A stretch of DNA of 64,000 nucleotides from Sanderia malayensis (Eukaryota > Cnidaria > Scyphozoa > Semaeostomeae > Pelagiidae), in NCBI GenBank assembly GCA_013076295.1, contig RQOL01000120.1, positions 1 to 64,000 of the forward strand. The letters run 5' to 3'. The translations under genes were made by a program, and so were the position numbers. Below the pieces are notes generated by a model that saw only the letters and a list, made by a program, of their open reading frames with translations, made no database searches and was not told the origin of the DNA. This document shows, piece after piece, positions 32,946 through 44,959 of the stretch. The number at the start of each line of letters is the position of its first letter. Position 1 is the first letter of the stretch.

Positions 32946-35900
32946 GCACTGTCCCAATCACATCGAAGGCCAAAACAACAGAAACCCACTCCACTTTTGT
33001 TGAAGATCACTGTCACCAGATCGAAGGCCAAAACAATAGAAATCCACCCCACTGTTCTTCAAGATCACTGTCCCACTCAGATCGAAGGCCAAACACAATA
33101 GAAACACCCACTTTTCGTCAAGATCACTGTCCCAATCACATCGAAGGCCAAAACAATAGAAACCCACCCCACTTTTATTGAGATCATTGTCCCACTACAT
33201 TGAAGGCCAAAACAATAGAAATCCACCCCACTTTTGTTGAAGATCACTGTCCACTCACATCGAAGGCCAAAATAGAAATCCACCCCACTTTTGTTGTAGA
33301 TCACTGTCCCACTGAGATTGAACGCCGAAACAATAGAAACCACCCCTTTTCTTCAAGATCACTGTCCCACTCAGATCGAAGCCAAAACAATAGAAATCCA
33401 CCCCACTTTTCTTCAAGATCACTGTCCCACTCGATCGAAAGCCAAAATAACAGAAACCCACCCCACTTTTGTTGAAGATCGCTGTTCTACTCAGATAGAA
33501 GGCCAAAACATCAGAAACCCACCCCCCTTTTTGTGAAGATCGCTGTCCACTCAGATCGAAGGCCAAACAATAGAAACCCGCCCACTTTTTTTCAAAGATC
33601 ACTGTCCCACTTGATCGAAGGCCAAAACAGTAGAAACCCACCCACTTTTATTAAAGATCACTGTCCCTCACATTGAAGGCCAAATCAATAGAAATCCACC
33701 CACTTTTCTTCAAGATCACTGTCCCACTCAGATCGAAGGCCAAAACAATAGAAATCCACCCCACTGTTCTTCAGATCACTGTCCCACTCAGATCGAAGGC
33801 CAAACAATAGAAACCACCCCACTTTTCGTCAAGATCACTGTCCCAATCACATCGAAGGCCAAAACAACAGAAACCCATCCACTTTTGTTGAAGATCACTG
33901 TCCCTCAGATCGAAGGCCAAAACATAGAATCCACCCCACTTTTTTCAAGATCACTGTCCCACTCAAATCGAAGGCCAAACAATAGAAACCCGCCCAACTT
34001 TTTTCAGATCACTGTCCCACTCAGATCGAAGGCCAAAACAATAGAAACCCACCCCACTTTTTCGTCAAGATCACTGTCAATCACATCGAAGGCCAAAACA
34101 ACAGAAACCCACTCCACTTTTGTTGAAGATCACTGTCCCACCAGATCGAAAGCCAAAAATAACAGAAACCCACCACTTTTGTTGAAGATCGCTGTTCACT
34201 CAGATAGAAGGCCAAAACATCAGAAACCCACCCCCCCTTTTGTTGAAGATCGCTGTTCCCACTCAGATCGAAGGCCAAAACAATAGAAACCCGCCCCACT
34301 TTTTTTCAAGATTACTGTCCCTCAGATCGAAGGCCAAAACAGTAGAAACCCACCCCACTTTTATTAAGATCACTGTCCCACTCACATTGAAGGCCAAATC
34401 AATAGAAATCCACCCCCTTTTCTTCAAGATCACTGTCCCACTCAGATCGAAGGCCAAAACAATAGAAATCCACCCCACTGTTCTTCAAGATCACTGTCCC
34501 ACTCAGATCGAAGGCCAAAACAATAGAAACCCACCCCACTTTTCGTCAAGATCACTGTCCTCAATCACATCGAAGGCCAAAACAACAGAACCCACTCCAC
34601 TTTTTTGAAGATCACTGTCCACTCAGATCGAAGGCCAAAACAATAGAAATCCACCCCACTTTTTTTCAAGATCACTGTCCCACTCAAATCGAAGGCCAAA
34701 ACAATAGAAACCCGCCCAACTTTTTTCAAGATCACTGTCCCACTCAGATCGAAGGCCAAAACAATAGAAACCCACCCCACTTTTATTGAAGATCATTGTC
34801 CCACTCACATTGAAGGCCAAAACAATAGAAATCCACCCACTTTTGTTGAAGATCACTGTCCCACTCACATCGAAGGCCAAAACAATAGAAATCCACCCCA
34901 CTTTTGTTGAAGATCACTGTCCCACTCACATCGAAGCCAAAACAATAGAAATCCACCCCACTTTTGTTGAAGATCACAACCCCCCCCACATCGAGGGCCA
35001 AAACAATAGAACTCCATCCCACTTTTGTTGAAGATCACTGTCCCACTAGATTGAACGCCAAAAGAATAGAAACCCACCCCACTTTCTTCAAGATCACTGT
35101 CCCACTCAGATCGAAGGCCAAAACAATAGAAATCCACCCCACTGTTTTTCAAGATCACTGTCCCACTCAGATCGAAGGCCAAAACAATAGAAATCCACCC
35201 ACTTTTTTCAAGATCACTGTCCCACTCAGATCGAAGGCCAAAACAACAGAACCCACTCCACTATTGTTGAAGATTACTGTCCCACTCACATCGAAGGCCA
35301 AAACAATAGAAATCCACCCACTTTTGTTGAACATCACTGTCCCACTGAGATGAACGCCAAAACAATAGAAACCCACCCCACTTTTTCTTCAAGATCACTG
35401 TCCCACTCAGATCGAAGGCCAAAACAATAGAAATCCACCCCACTTTCTTCAAGATCACTGTCCCACTCAGATCGAAAGCCAAAATAACAGAAACCCACCC
35501 CACTTTTGTTGAAGATCGCTGTTCCACTCAGATAGAAGGCCAAAACATCAGAAACCCACCCCCCTTTTGTTGAAGATCGCTGTTCCACTCAGATCGAAGG
35601 CCAAAACAATAGAAACCCGCCCCACTTTTTTTCAAGATCACTGTCCACTCAGATCGAAGGCCAAAACAGTAGAAACCCACCCCACTTTTATTAAAGATCA
35701 CTGTCCCACTCACATTGAAGGCCAAATCAATAGAAATCCGCCCCACTTTTTTTCAAGATCACTGTCCCACTCAGATCGAAGGCCAAAACAATAGAAATCC
35801 ACCCCACTGTTTCAAGATCACTGTCCCACTCAGATCGAAGGCCAAAACAATAGAAACCCACCCCACTTTTCGTCAAGATCACTGTCCCAATCACATCGAA

Positions 35901-36326
35901 GGCCAAAACAACAGAAACCACTCCACTTTTGTTGAAGATCACTGTCCCACTCAGATCGAAGGCCAAAACAATAGAAATCCACCCCACTTTTTTTCAAGAT
36001 CACTGTCCCACTCACATCGAAGCCAAAACAATAGAAACCCACCCACTTTTCTTGAAGATCACTGTCCACTCACATCGAAGGCCAAAACAACAGAAACCCC
36101 TCCACTTTTGTTGAAGTTCACTGTCCCACTCATATTGAAGGCCAAAACAGTAGAAATCCACCCCACTTTTCTTCAAGATCACTGTCCCACTCAGATTGAA
36201 AGCCAAAATAACAGAAACCCACCCCACTTTTGTTGAAGATCGCTGTTACACTCAGATAGAAGGCCAAAACATCAGAAACCACCCCCTTTTGTTGAAGATC
36301 GCTGTTGCACTCACATCGAAGGCCAA
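32946..36326. repeat. 61-bp satellite array 2, about 55 units
   Basis: Same unit and variant types as array 1, with the AACATCAGAAACC variant near 33508, 34217, 35545 and 36270. Single-base deletions in homopolymers are frequent. Its right edge (CATCGAAGGCCAACACACTA) is identical to the right edge of array 1. Confidence 0.97.
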
Positions 36327-36358
36327 CACACTAGGAACCGGCCTTCCTAGTTTTGCTA

Positions 36359-38289
36359 CTAGGAGTCATCACTCGCTTTTGCTTGTCCGCCCCAACCTGT
36401 CATGTAAAAAAAGCTTAATGTGGTTGGCGCGCTTTGCGCTCTGCACTCGCTCCTGCTCATTCCCATACATACAAACATACATACCTACTATACAGCCATA
36501 CTATACTGACATGCTATACCTACATACTATACCTACTATAACATGAACATCGTGTTATACCCATTATGAAATCATATTATACCTACATGCTATACCAACA
36601 TACTATACCTATTATAAAACCATATTATACCTACTATACCTACAATATAAACAAACAATACCTAGTATAAAAAAACTATATCTACATACCTACATACATA
36701 CATACCTACATACATACCTAAATACATACCTACATACTTACATACATACCTACATATATACATACATACATATTTACATACATACATACCTACATTCATA
36801 CATACTTACATACATACCTACATACCTACATACCTACATTCATACCTACATACATACATATACATACCCTACATAAATACATACATACCCTACAATACAT
36901 ACTACGTTACGTAAGGTGATGTAACATTTGTAAAACACGTAAAGGTGGGAGGTCAAATCTCCCTCCTGGCAAGCGACCGTGCCAGACTCACCATGCGGCC
37001 CTGGAAAGCCCTTTCTGAATATTGATATTTTCAGTGTAAAGTTGGAGAAGAAAAGTTGCCCCAGGAAAATCAATCCATCCTCAAAAAATTAAACTTCATC
37101 CCCATTAAAATTATATAAACACGTAGCTCAGGATACAGCAAATACGTTGCAAACAGTTTCATCTGTTAAATAAGTAATACTGAATTCTTAGAGACAATTT
37201 AGTGGAATTTAATGAATTTTCGGAGCCGTGCAAAAAGCAAAACCTTTGAACACACTTTAGCAAGTAAAAATAGTATTTGACGTAGCAAATAGTAATCCAG
37301 CTGAACTCAAAAACACAAACATGAAAGTAATATGTTGGGGAACAATTATCGAAAGTTTTTGGGTAAAAAATAATCAATTGTGGCAGGCTAAAATTGAATT
37401 TTCGTAAATGCAAAAACGCTTGTTACATGAAAAATTGCTCCTTCCGAGAGAAAAGCAACTTTGTTCGAAACCTGTAAAAAACAAAAAAAACATTATTTAG
37501 TTTGCGTTATCAGACAACCTTGTCAAAAATTTAAACGGTGAAAATCGTGCAAATAGGTCCGGAAAAATTCAAAATTTTGACAATGGCCTAAGCGTTGCTA
37601 GCATGCCGAAGCAACAATGGCGGTCGCCTACTATAAACTGACAACTATTTCATTCAAAAAACAAAACAAAGCTATCACCTGTGTTCTCCATTGTTTCCTG
37701 CAATCTCCAGGTGTCTTTCAAACAATTAAGAGCTCTTTACCAAGATAATTCAGCTGGTAAAACACTTTGAAAGGCGTCCACCTCATCTTTTTGTGTACGA
37801 AACAAAACCACGCGTCTCCTCCAAAAGTACCTGCCGCCAGCCGAGGACAAATTTGCATGATAACGAAAACACGTCACTGTTCGCGTGGGTTGTGAGAAGA
37901 GCCAATCAAATTGCAGTAAAAGGCAAAACGTGTCACGTGAAGAGCAAATACTTTGTTCGAAAATGGAGTTCGTGACGCGAATTTGGAAGTTTCGACAGCA
38001 TAAAACCATCGTTTTTTCGTGATAGCACAATTAGTGGAAAATTAATGGAATAACTCGAAAAACTCTTTTAAAATAGACTTCCAAAAATAGATAACTTTTG
38101 CCTACTCCAGAAACGGAGCCTTTCCATGCAAGTCTCAACCTTTTGCGACCCCATTGAAAAAAGCCTTATTGATCACCGATGCGCCGTTTGTCCATTGTTT
38201 CTGAGCGTTCGACCTATTGTTTCGGCTCGAATCTATTGTTTTTGGCAGAAAGTGCGTCATCACGTGACCTCGCAGATATATATATTAGA
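36359..38289 (-). mobile_element. Non-autonomous Helitron, copy 2 (1.93 kb)
   Basis: Near-identical to 30943-32876 over its whole length. Most differences are one-base changes in homopolymers or short indels. The minus-strand 5' TC is at 38289-38288 and the 3' CTAG at 36362-36359. The microsatellite is at 36469-36900. It is joined at 38290 to the CTAG of the next Helitron. Confidence 0.88.
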
Positions 38290-39776
38290 CTAGGGGTCAT
38301 CACTCGCTTCGCCGTTTCGCCCCAGCCCATCAAGTAAAAAAAAGCTTAGTCTGGTTGGCGCACTTCGTGCGCTGCATTCGCTTACGCTCATGCCACTTTC
38401 CACCCCACGTACAATGGGTTAGCTCGCTGCGCTCGCCTGTCCATTTATTATCAAGAAACATAGACTGATAGGGCGCACTTAGTGCGCTGCATTCGCTTAC
38501 GCTGATGCCCCTTTCAACCCCAGTTACATTGGGTTAGCTCGCTGCGCTCGCCTGTCTATCTATTATCAAGAAACAAAGACTGATAGGGGGCACTTCGTGC
38601 GCTGCATTCGCTTACGCTCATGCCCCTTTCAACCCCACGTACGATGGGTTAGTTCCCTGCACTCGCCTGTCTATCTATTATTAAGAAACATAGACTGATA
38701 GGGCGCACTTCGTGCGCTGCATTTGCTTACGCTCATGCCCCTTTCAACCCCACATACAATGGGTTAGCTCCCTGCACTCGCCTGTCTATCTATTATCAAG
38801 AAACATGGACTGATAGGGCGCACTTTGTCCGCTGCATTCGCTTACGCTGATGCCCCTTTCAACCCCACTTACAATGGGTTAGCTCGCTGCGCTCGCATGT
38901 CTATTTATTATCAAGAAACATAGACTGATAGGGCGCACTTTGTGCGCTGCATTCGCTTACGCTCATGCCTCTGCCTACTCCTCTTGCAACAGTTTGGCTC
39001 GCTTCGCTCGCCTGATAACCCCTTATCATAATTTGTTTATTAAAACTTTGGGCTTGTTTACATTAGGCCTAAGCGTCGCAAGCATGCCGAAGCAACAATG
39101 GCGGTCGCCTACTACCTAAACTACAACTATCTCACTCAAAAAACAAAACAACGCTATCACCTGTGTTCTCAATTGTTTCCTGTAATTTTCCAGAGGTCTC
39201 TCAAACAATTACCAAGTCTTTACAAAGATAATTCAGGCCGTAAAACACTTTGAAAGGCGCCGAGTTTTCTTTTGTGTGCAAAACAAAAACACGCGTCTTC
39301 TCCAAAAGTACCTGCTGTTCAACCCGAGGGCACATTTGCATGATAACGAAAATTGCGTGACTGCTCACGTGAAGATGCGAAAGAGCCAATCAAATTACAG
39401 CAAAAGGCGAAACAGGTCACATGAACAGCGAATACTATGCTCGAAAATGGAGTTTGCAACCCGAATTTGGAAGTTTCGCCACCGTAAACCGTAGTTTTTT
39501 CGTGATGGCACAATTAGCAGAATAATTAGTGGAATAATTCAATAATTTGGGAGAAAATCGAAAAACAAAATCCATTACCCTGGTTAAATTAATAAACCAA
39601 GCATTCAGTGTGAATTTCATTGCCATATATCCACATACAAAAAAGCCTTTGTGATTACACGGTTCGCCGTTTCGGCCCATTGTTTGAGGCGTTCGACCTA
39701 TTGTTTCGAGTCAAATCTATTGTTTTTGGCAAGAAAGTGCGTCATCACGTGACCTCCGCAGAATAGTAATATTAGA
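38290..39776 (-). mobile_element. Non-autonomous Helitron with 114-bp minisatellite (1.49 kb)
   Basis: The 5' end on the minus strand is A|TCTAATATTACTATTCTG at 39776, with the A at 39777 (T on plus). The 3' end is CTAG at 38293-38290. The 3' half (about 38357-38975) holds five to six units of the same minisatellite as the giant Helitron, in the matching orientation relative to the 3' end. The 5' core is closest to that of the giant Helitron, including GTGTAATCACAAAGGC and the ATATATGGCAATGAAATTC stretch. Confidence 0.88.
38357..38975. repeat. 114-bp minisatellite, five to six units
   Basis: Reverse complement of the 18995-20270 unit: GCGCACTTCGTGCGCTGCAT, then GGGTTAGCTCGCTGCGCTCG, then ATCTATTATCAAGAAACA. 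It is part of the Helitron at 38290-39776. Confidence 0.93.
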
Positions 39777-40285
39777 TGTTGGATTTCTTTAACAAGCACT
39801 ACCGACCATTGATGTACTCGATCAATCATTTATGCATGGCAGGAGTGGTTTACGGTGAAAAGGATTTAGCAAATGTTATCTCAGTACTGCGCTCAAAACC
39901 GATTGCATGCATCGAAATTATTCGAAGAACGGTATTTCAAGCGGTCTCTGATGTTGTCACAACATCAGATATAGATGTGGTTGCAGTTTATGCTAAAAAG
40001 GGTCTTGCAAATGCATATTCAAACTGCTCGCTGAACTGTTGCTTGAGTGTTCTACTTAGCACCGTGCTCAGAACATATATTGTTCATCCTGAATACAAAG
40101 AATTCAGTGCCATGCGTGAACTACATAAGATAGCCTGCCATATCAGTTCACCCAGTGTGAATAGCAAGCAAAATGTTTTGGATGCAGTGGAAGACCTTTC
40201 TGAAAAGGCAGAGATGCCACTGCACACGAATACAAAGCATGACAGCATAGAATTATTTGAGAAATCATTAGAGCATTTCTTGTGA
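39776..40285 (+). pseudogene. ORF of unknown function abutting a Helitron end
   Basis: The frame of 169 residues begins MLDFFNKHYRPLMYSINHLC and ends EKSLEHFL. The apparent ATG is created at the Helitron junction (its A is the last Helitron base, the complement of the 5' T), so the real gene extended further left before insertion. It is mostly helical-looking with no recognised domain. It is followed, one frame over, by the USP-like fragment, and may be its upstream part. Confidence 0.45.
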
Positions 40286-40906
40286 ATTTTCCAGAATCTC
40301 CTATAAGGAAGATATTCTCCACAAACGTTTTCAATCTAAAGATATGTGTCAACTACAACGACTTCAGTGGATGCAATATGAATCAATTGGTAACGAAAGT
40401 AAGAATACCAAAATGCAGCAAAACTTTGCCATTGCAAAATCTCATGTGGGACTGCGAAACCGGAAAGTGTGACTACACTGAGAGCCGCTACAGAGGCCGC
40501 AACGATTCACATGTGTTCAAAGAGGTGTCTTTTACCGCAGAAAATCCGATCATATAAATGTTTACCACATTATAAGATCCCACCCAAGTTCCAACTAAAA
40601 GATTGGTCCCCCTGCGATCTGGATATGTGTAGCACTTCTCCAAAATATGATGTGGCTGAACATTCAAAGTATTCCTTGATTGCAACTATTAATTTTTATT
40701 GCCAAACATAATGTGGTCACTATGTTTCTCACTTGTTCGAAGCAGAAAGAGTATTCGTTTGTAATGATAACAAAGGTGTTTGGAAATCAGCAACTGAGGT
40801 TCTGTCGGAAAAGAAACTTCAGGAGAGTGTTTATGCTGTCTTTTACTTTAGCAAAGTGCCATATATGCAAAGCCTCATGAATACTTGTCAATGCCATGAC
40901 TGTTAA
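40286..40906 (+). pseudogene. Ubiquitin-specific protease-like C-terminal fragment
   Basis: The upstream part reads IPKCSKTLPLQNLMWDCETG and then shifts frame near 40500. From 40469 the frame runs IPPKFQLKDWSPCDLDMC, YSLIATINFYC, a TAA at 40709, then CGHYVSHLFEAE and GVWKSATEVL, ending with VYAVFYFSKV before TAA 40904. The GHY box followed by a W and an aromatic-rich end has the pattern of the catalytic His region of USP (C19) deubiquitinases. The Cys box is not seen. The assignment comes from motif pattern only. Confidence 0.5.
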
Positions 40907-42060
40907 ATGGAGAAGACAGAGCTCAACAGTATTTTCATAATCCCAGACTTAACTCCTATGCAGAGAGACACGGACAAAAAGTTGAGGGATGAGTGCAAAA
41001 GCCGTCGGGATGCACGGGAAGATGTGATAATTCAAGCCAGAAAAGTAATACCCCAGTACAGCAGGGAGAAACCCCCAGACAAAAGTGCATAACTCATGTC
41101 ACAGAGATATCCACACAGGTACACATACACATTTGTAAATAGGAAGTTTTTGTTCAATTGTTATTACACTAATGCACAGAATATTGTCAACAAGGGTAAT
41201 GAATTTTTAGACTTGGGGGACCAGGTGAAACCAAGGATAATCAGAATTACAGAATCGTGATGTAATGATGATTTACAGTTGAGTGAAATTCAGCTAACAG
41301 AAATTGATGTCTGGACAAATGACAGAAAAGACAGGAATGGAGGAGGAGCTTTGTTATATGTGCACAGTTCTCCGAAGTCGTTAGCAGTATTTCTTTGAAG
41401 TGATATAGGACTTGTATTTAGTTCAACATGTTTTGTACACCACCGGGCACAGACCAGGAAGCACACCATCTGTGCTTGATCTCGTCTTCACAAAGGAAGA
41501 AAATATGATTGAAAGTGTTGTACATGTGGCCCCATTAGACAAAAGTGACCATGGTGGTCTTGTGTTTTTATTTACTAGTGAAACATCCATGGATGGAAAT
41601 GAAATAACTAAAAAAAGTTGAACTACGTGAAAGGGAACTATAATGAAATGTCTAAGGAATTTTCTGAAGTAAACTGGCAACAGGAATTTGGAAACAAGTT
41701 AGTTGGCATGGTCTTTTCTTAAACACTGTAATTAAAATTAAAAAGGGACATTTGCCACTAAAGAAACCGTATCAACCCAGACAGAAACTGTTATGTATCT
41801 CCGGATTGTAGTCTAAGTGTGTCCAAATGTCACATGGTCACAAGTAACTTAAAAACCTGAATACACGTAGAATAAAGTAGCAAATTTGCGTGATAAATTA
41901 CTGGTGCAGAAGAATTGACGAGATTACGAAGAAAATCAACTGTGAGGGTTAACAATAGTAAATGCCAATAATCCAACAACATAAACTGGAATATAATGAA
42001 TAATAAAAATAAGCAGAAGGCTATTAAATGTGCCTAGAGTCTGTTTGAGAGTCTATTATA
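40907..42060 (+). pseudogene. CR1-type LINE remnant: ORF1 tail and endonuclease pieces
   Basis: PDLTPMQRDTDKKLRDECKS (40945-41005) has the pattern of an RRM-type LINE ORF1 end. From about 41110, FNCYYTNAQNIVNKGNEFLD and VKPRIIRITES match the start of an APE-type endonuclease. Then comes DVWTNDRKDRNGGGALLYVH, and after a break STPSVLDLVFTKEENM and PLDKSDHGGLVFLF, the endonuclease C-terminal motifs. Stops and frameshifts separate the pieces. Reverse transcriptase is absent. The element is a dead plus-strand copy. Confidence 0.72.
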
Positions 42061-43150
42061 TTAGGTTATGTAACATATCAATAAAATTGAGGATAAATAT
42101 TTCGAAAAAGTAGTTGTGTATTGTGAATATTTTGGTGGAATGTGTTCTTACTTGATAAAGATAAATGAAGTAAACTCCAAAAGAAATAATATTCATAAAA
42201 ACAGCAAAATCATGATACGTCGGGCCAGGAGTAACTCGAACCTCGGGTAACTAAGGCCCTTTTGCATCCCATAGAAAACTTTGCAAGTTTTTTCTAGGGG
42301 TAAAAAACTCAATATACCTGCGCAGTGCAGGGTGCAGGGTGCAATAATAATAAAAATGATCACGATCATAATGATGAGCATGATGACGTTGATAAGGTTT
42401 CCATGTTTCGTTGCTTTAGCTGTTGTTATGTTGTGATATATTCACATTTTGTTGCTATATTTGATGGATTTGTTGCTATATTTGATGGGTGATAACAAAC
42501 ACTGACGTTACAATAGCAGAATAGTCTCTCTGCATTTATATGAAATGCTTTAACATTGTTCTCTCTTGCTACCGGTGGTTTCAGATTGCGCAACGCTTCT
42601 GAAAAGGGTGGAATTTTGATTACGGTGCAAATGTCAATGTTGTGGCTCCACAGGATTTCGATTACTGCCACCACAGTTTCCTTGCTTACGATATGAAAAC
42701 CTCAGTGATTTGCAACGACAGCGTGCTTTTTGAGACAAAATTGCTTGCTCGAAAAGCATTTATTTCTGTTCCTATGCTCACCAAACGGCGCTTCATACTT
42801 CAAAACACTGCCTTTGACCTCGCTACAATAATTACAGTGAAAATAAAGCAAATTTGGCAGTTTTAAAGACATGGGTCATATTTCCCTAGGTCGTATAGTT
42901 GTGCGTCCGCGAGTCCCCAAGTCGTGGGATCCAGCAATTAGAACTACCCCAGAAATAAAACCACTCAAAGGAAGAAAATAAAACTACAAACAAAGAAAAT
43001 AAAACCACATGCACAAGTAGAACAACAGACTGGACTCAAATTACCAACACGGACAGTATGCCCCAAAACCACAAGCACGAAAACCACAGAAAACATAAAA
43101 ACCACAAAAAATAAAATAAAACGCTAATATATGTTACAGAAACCTTCATG
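42061..43150. other. Stretch without recognised gene
   Basis: Short direct repeats occur at 42450-42490 (TTTGTTGCTATATTTGATGG twice). An A/C-rich patch with repeated AAATAAAACCAC lies at 42950-43110. A 74-residue frame at 42642-42866 shows no domain. Confidence 0.35.
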
Positions 43151-43370
43151 GTGGAGGAGAAGCATTGATAAGAAAATTGCATAACGCAAGAAAACTTGTG
43201 AAAAATTTCAAGGGTAGTTCCAGGTCTCTATAGTTACATACAGGGAAAACAGAAAGTGAATATTTCTGTGGGTCAGTTGAGGAAACCAGATGGTAATATG
43301 ACTGAGAAGGGCAGGGATACGGCTGGGGTTTTTAAATTTTTAAAGTCAGTGTTTGTAGAATTAGGAAGAT
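43150..43370 (+). pseudogene. LINE linker fragment between endonuclease and reverse transcriptase
   Basis: The frame reads RKLVKNFKGSSRSL, YIQGKQKVNISVGQLRKPDG and TEKGRDTAGVFKFLKSVFVE. This is the pattern of the segment between endonuclease and RT in CR1-like LINEs. It is cut off at the family-B repeat arm starting 43371, so that repeat probably inserted into the LINE. Confidence 0.6.
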
Positions 43371-44300
43371 AAAAAGGAACTTTGTAATTATTTGGGGCCT
43401 AGTGTCCCTCCTTGCCCCGCATTTTGTAGGGGCCTGAATAGTAAGTTTTAATGCCGAATAAAACACACGGCAAAATCTTGTCCGTTGGCTCAAACGGATG
43501 AATATGAGCAGGCAACATTTCTCGCGGAGATCATCTTGTCGACCGAAAAATGTTGGAAGGAAAAAATTAAGATCAGTTCTTCAACCACTATTGGATGAAG
43601 TCATCGACCAAAATGCTCATCTTATCAAATTTAAAAAATGATATCTCATGCGATAGGTCTATTTGAGCTATTTCCAAAAATGCAATTTTCGTTTTGTTAT
43701 CTCATTTCGTCAATATTAATCACACTTGAAAAATTAATTAATAATGAAAAATTAATGAAAAATTAATAAGATTTGCCTTAATATGACGTCATCAAAAACG
43801 CGAGAGCGAAACTTTTTTCTGAAAGTTCATGGTCTAATCTATTGATTCCAGCTATAGAAAAAATGTCAGTATGTTTGTCAGTTTGTTAGGTTATATGCCC
43901 TGTCTAATACGAAAAACTATTTCCTCAAGGCAATTGTGCATACCGTATCTCATCGTATCTCTTGTCTATACTAAGCACTCCTTTTTGAACAAGTGCTCTA
44001 TCAACAAACGATAAGAAATAAACACCCTCTCTCGAGAAAACGGGTCCTGCATTTTCTTTTCATATGATTTTTGTTTTAACTTGTTCATGATCATGAACAA
44101 AAACTCCGCTAGTTCAAAAACGTGTCTCGTTCTCTATTCGTTAAGGTTGCAATAACATACCCAGAAACAACCCAGAAACTTTTTTAATCAACACTACTCT
44201 AAAAAGTACTGACTAAAGTGCTCATTTAATCAGGGAAATACAGTCTTAGACTTCTTGAGGATGGTACATGGCATTTTTTATTTGTTGTATAGTTTCAATA
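43371..44300 (+). repeat. Long inverted-repeat arm (right), family B
   Basis: Reverse complement of 1-932, very high identity, with its inner edge at AAAAAGGAAC. It contains GATGACGTCATATTAAGG-type sequence (inverted) and no gene. The spacer between the arms is about 42.4 kb. Confidence 0.9.
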
Positions 44301-44959
44301 TGGAAATTGATCGCAATGGGCAATATGCACTTTCAAACAGTTATAAGGTGAGACCAGCAGAAAACTTCCATCCATTTTCAGAAAAATAAATTGACACTTT
44401 AGTTACAACATATGCCAAAGTAACTCCATCTTCTTGACAGCTTTACTCTATGAAATTATAATTTGTATAAAATTATTATTTGCTTATCAACATTACATAA
44501 ATGATCAAAAATGATATCCAGTAATCAGTGTTTGTTTAAAGCTCCTTGCTTTAATGATAGATAATGCATGCATACATGTCAAAAATAAAAATAGATTATG
44601 CGAATACCATGTTATAAGCTATATAAACTACAAAATATCAACAAGATACTGTTTAAAATTCTAAAAGTGAACATGATGTATTTTAATCTTAAATTGCACA
44701 ATTTAAGTTGAATATATTTGTTTGTCATATGGTTTCTTGAATGAAATTATATCTTTTGCATTTATCAGTTTATGTAGCATTCTTTCATAATCCTTTGTGA
44801 ATGAAAATCTTCTGGTGACTTTAAATATCTTTGTCACGTTTCTCTCACAATATACTTTGAAATTATGCCATCTAGTTTTAATGCTGTTATTTTGAAAATA
44901 TAAAGAATCTGTATATCTGCACCCATATATCCAGTTCTTTAAAAGTAGCTATGATCTCA
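44301..44959. other. AT-rich stretch, nothing recognised
   Basis: No ORF, no clear repeat and no RNA gene are seen. Confidence 0.4.

Noticed and set aside
42200..42300. tRNA-like stretch with GTAACTCGAACCTCGGG
   Set aside because: No box A at the proper distance and no cloverleaf can be drawn.
1..44300. Polinton/Maverick bounded by the long inverted repeats
   Set aside because: No protein-primed DNA polymerase B, retroviral-type integrase, packaging ATPase or capsid gene is seen between the arms.
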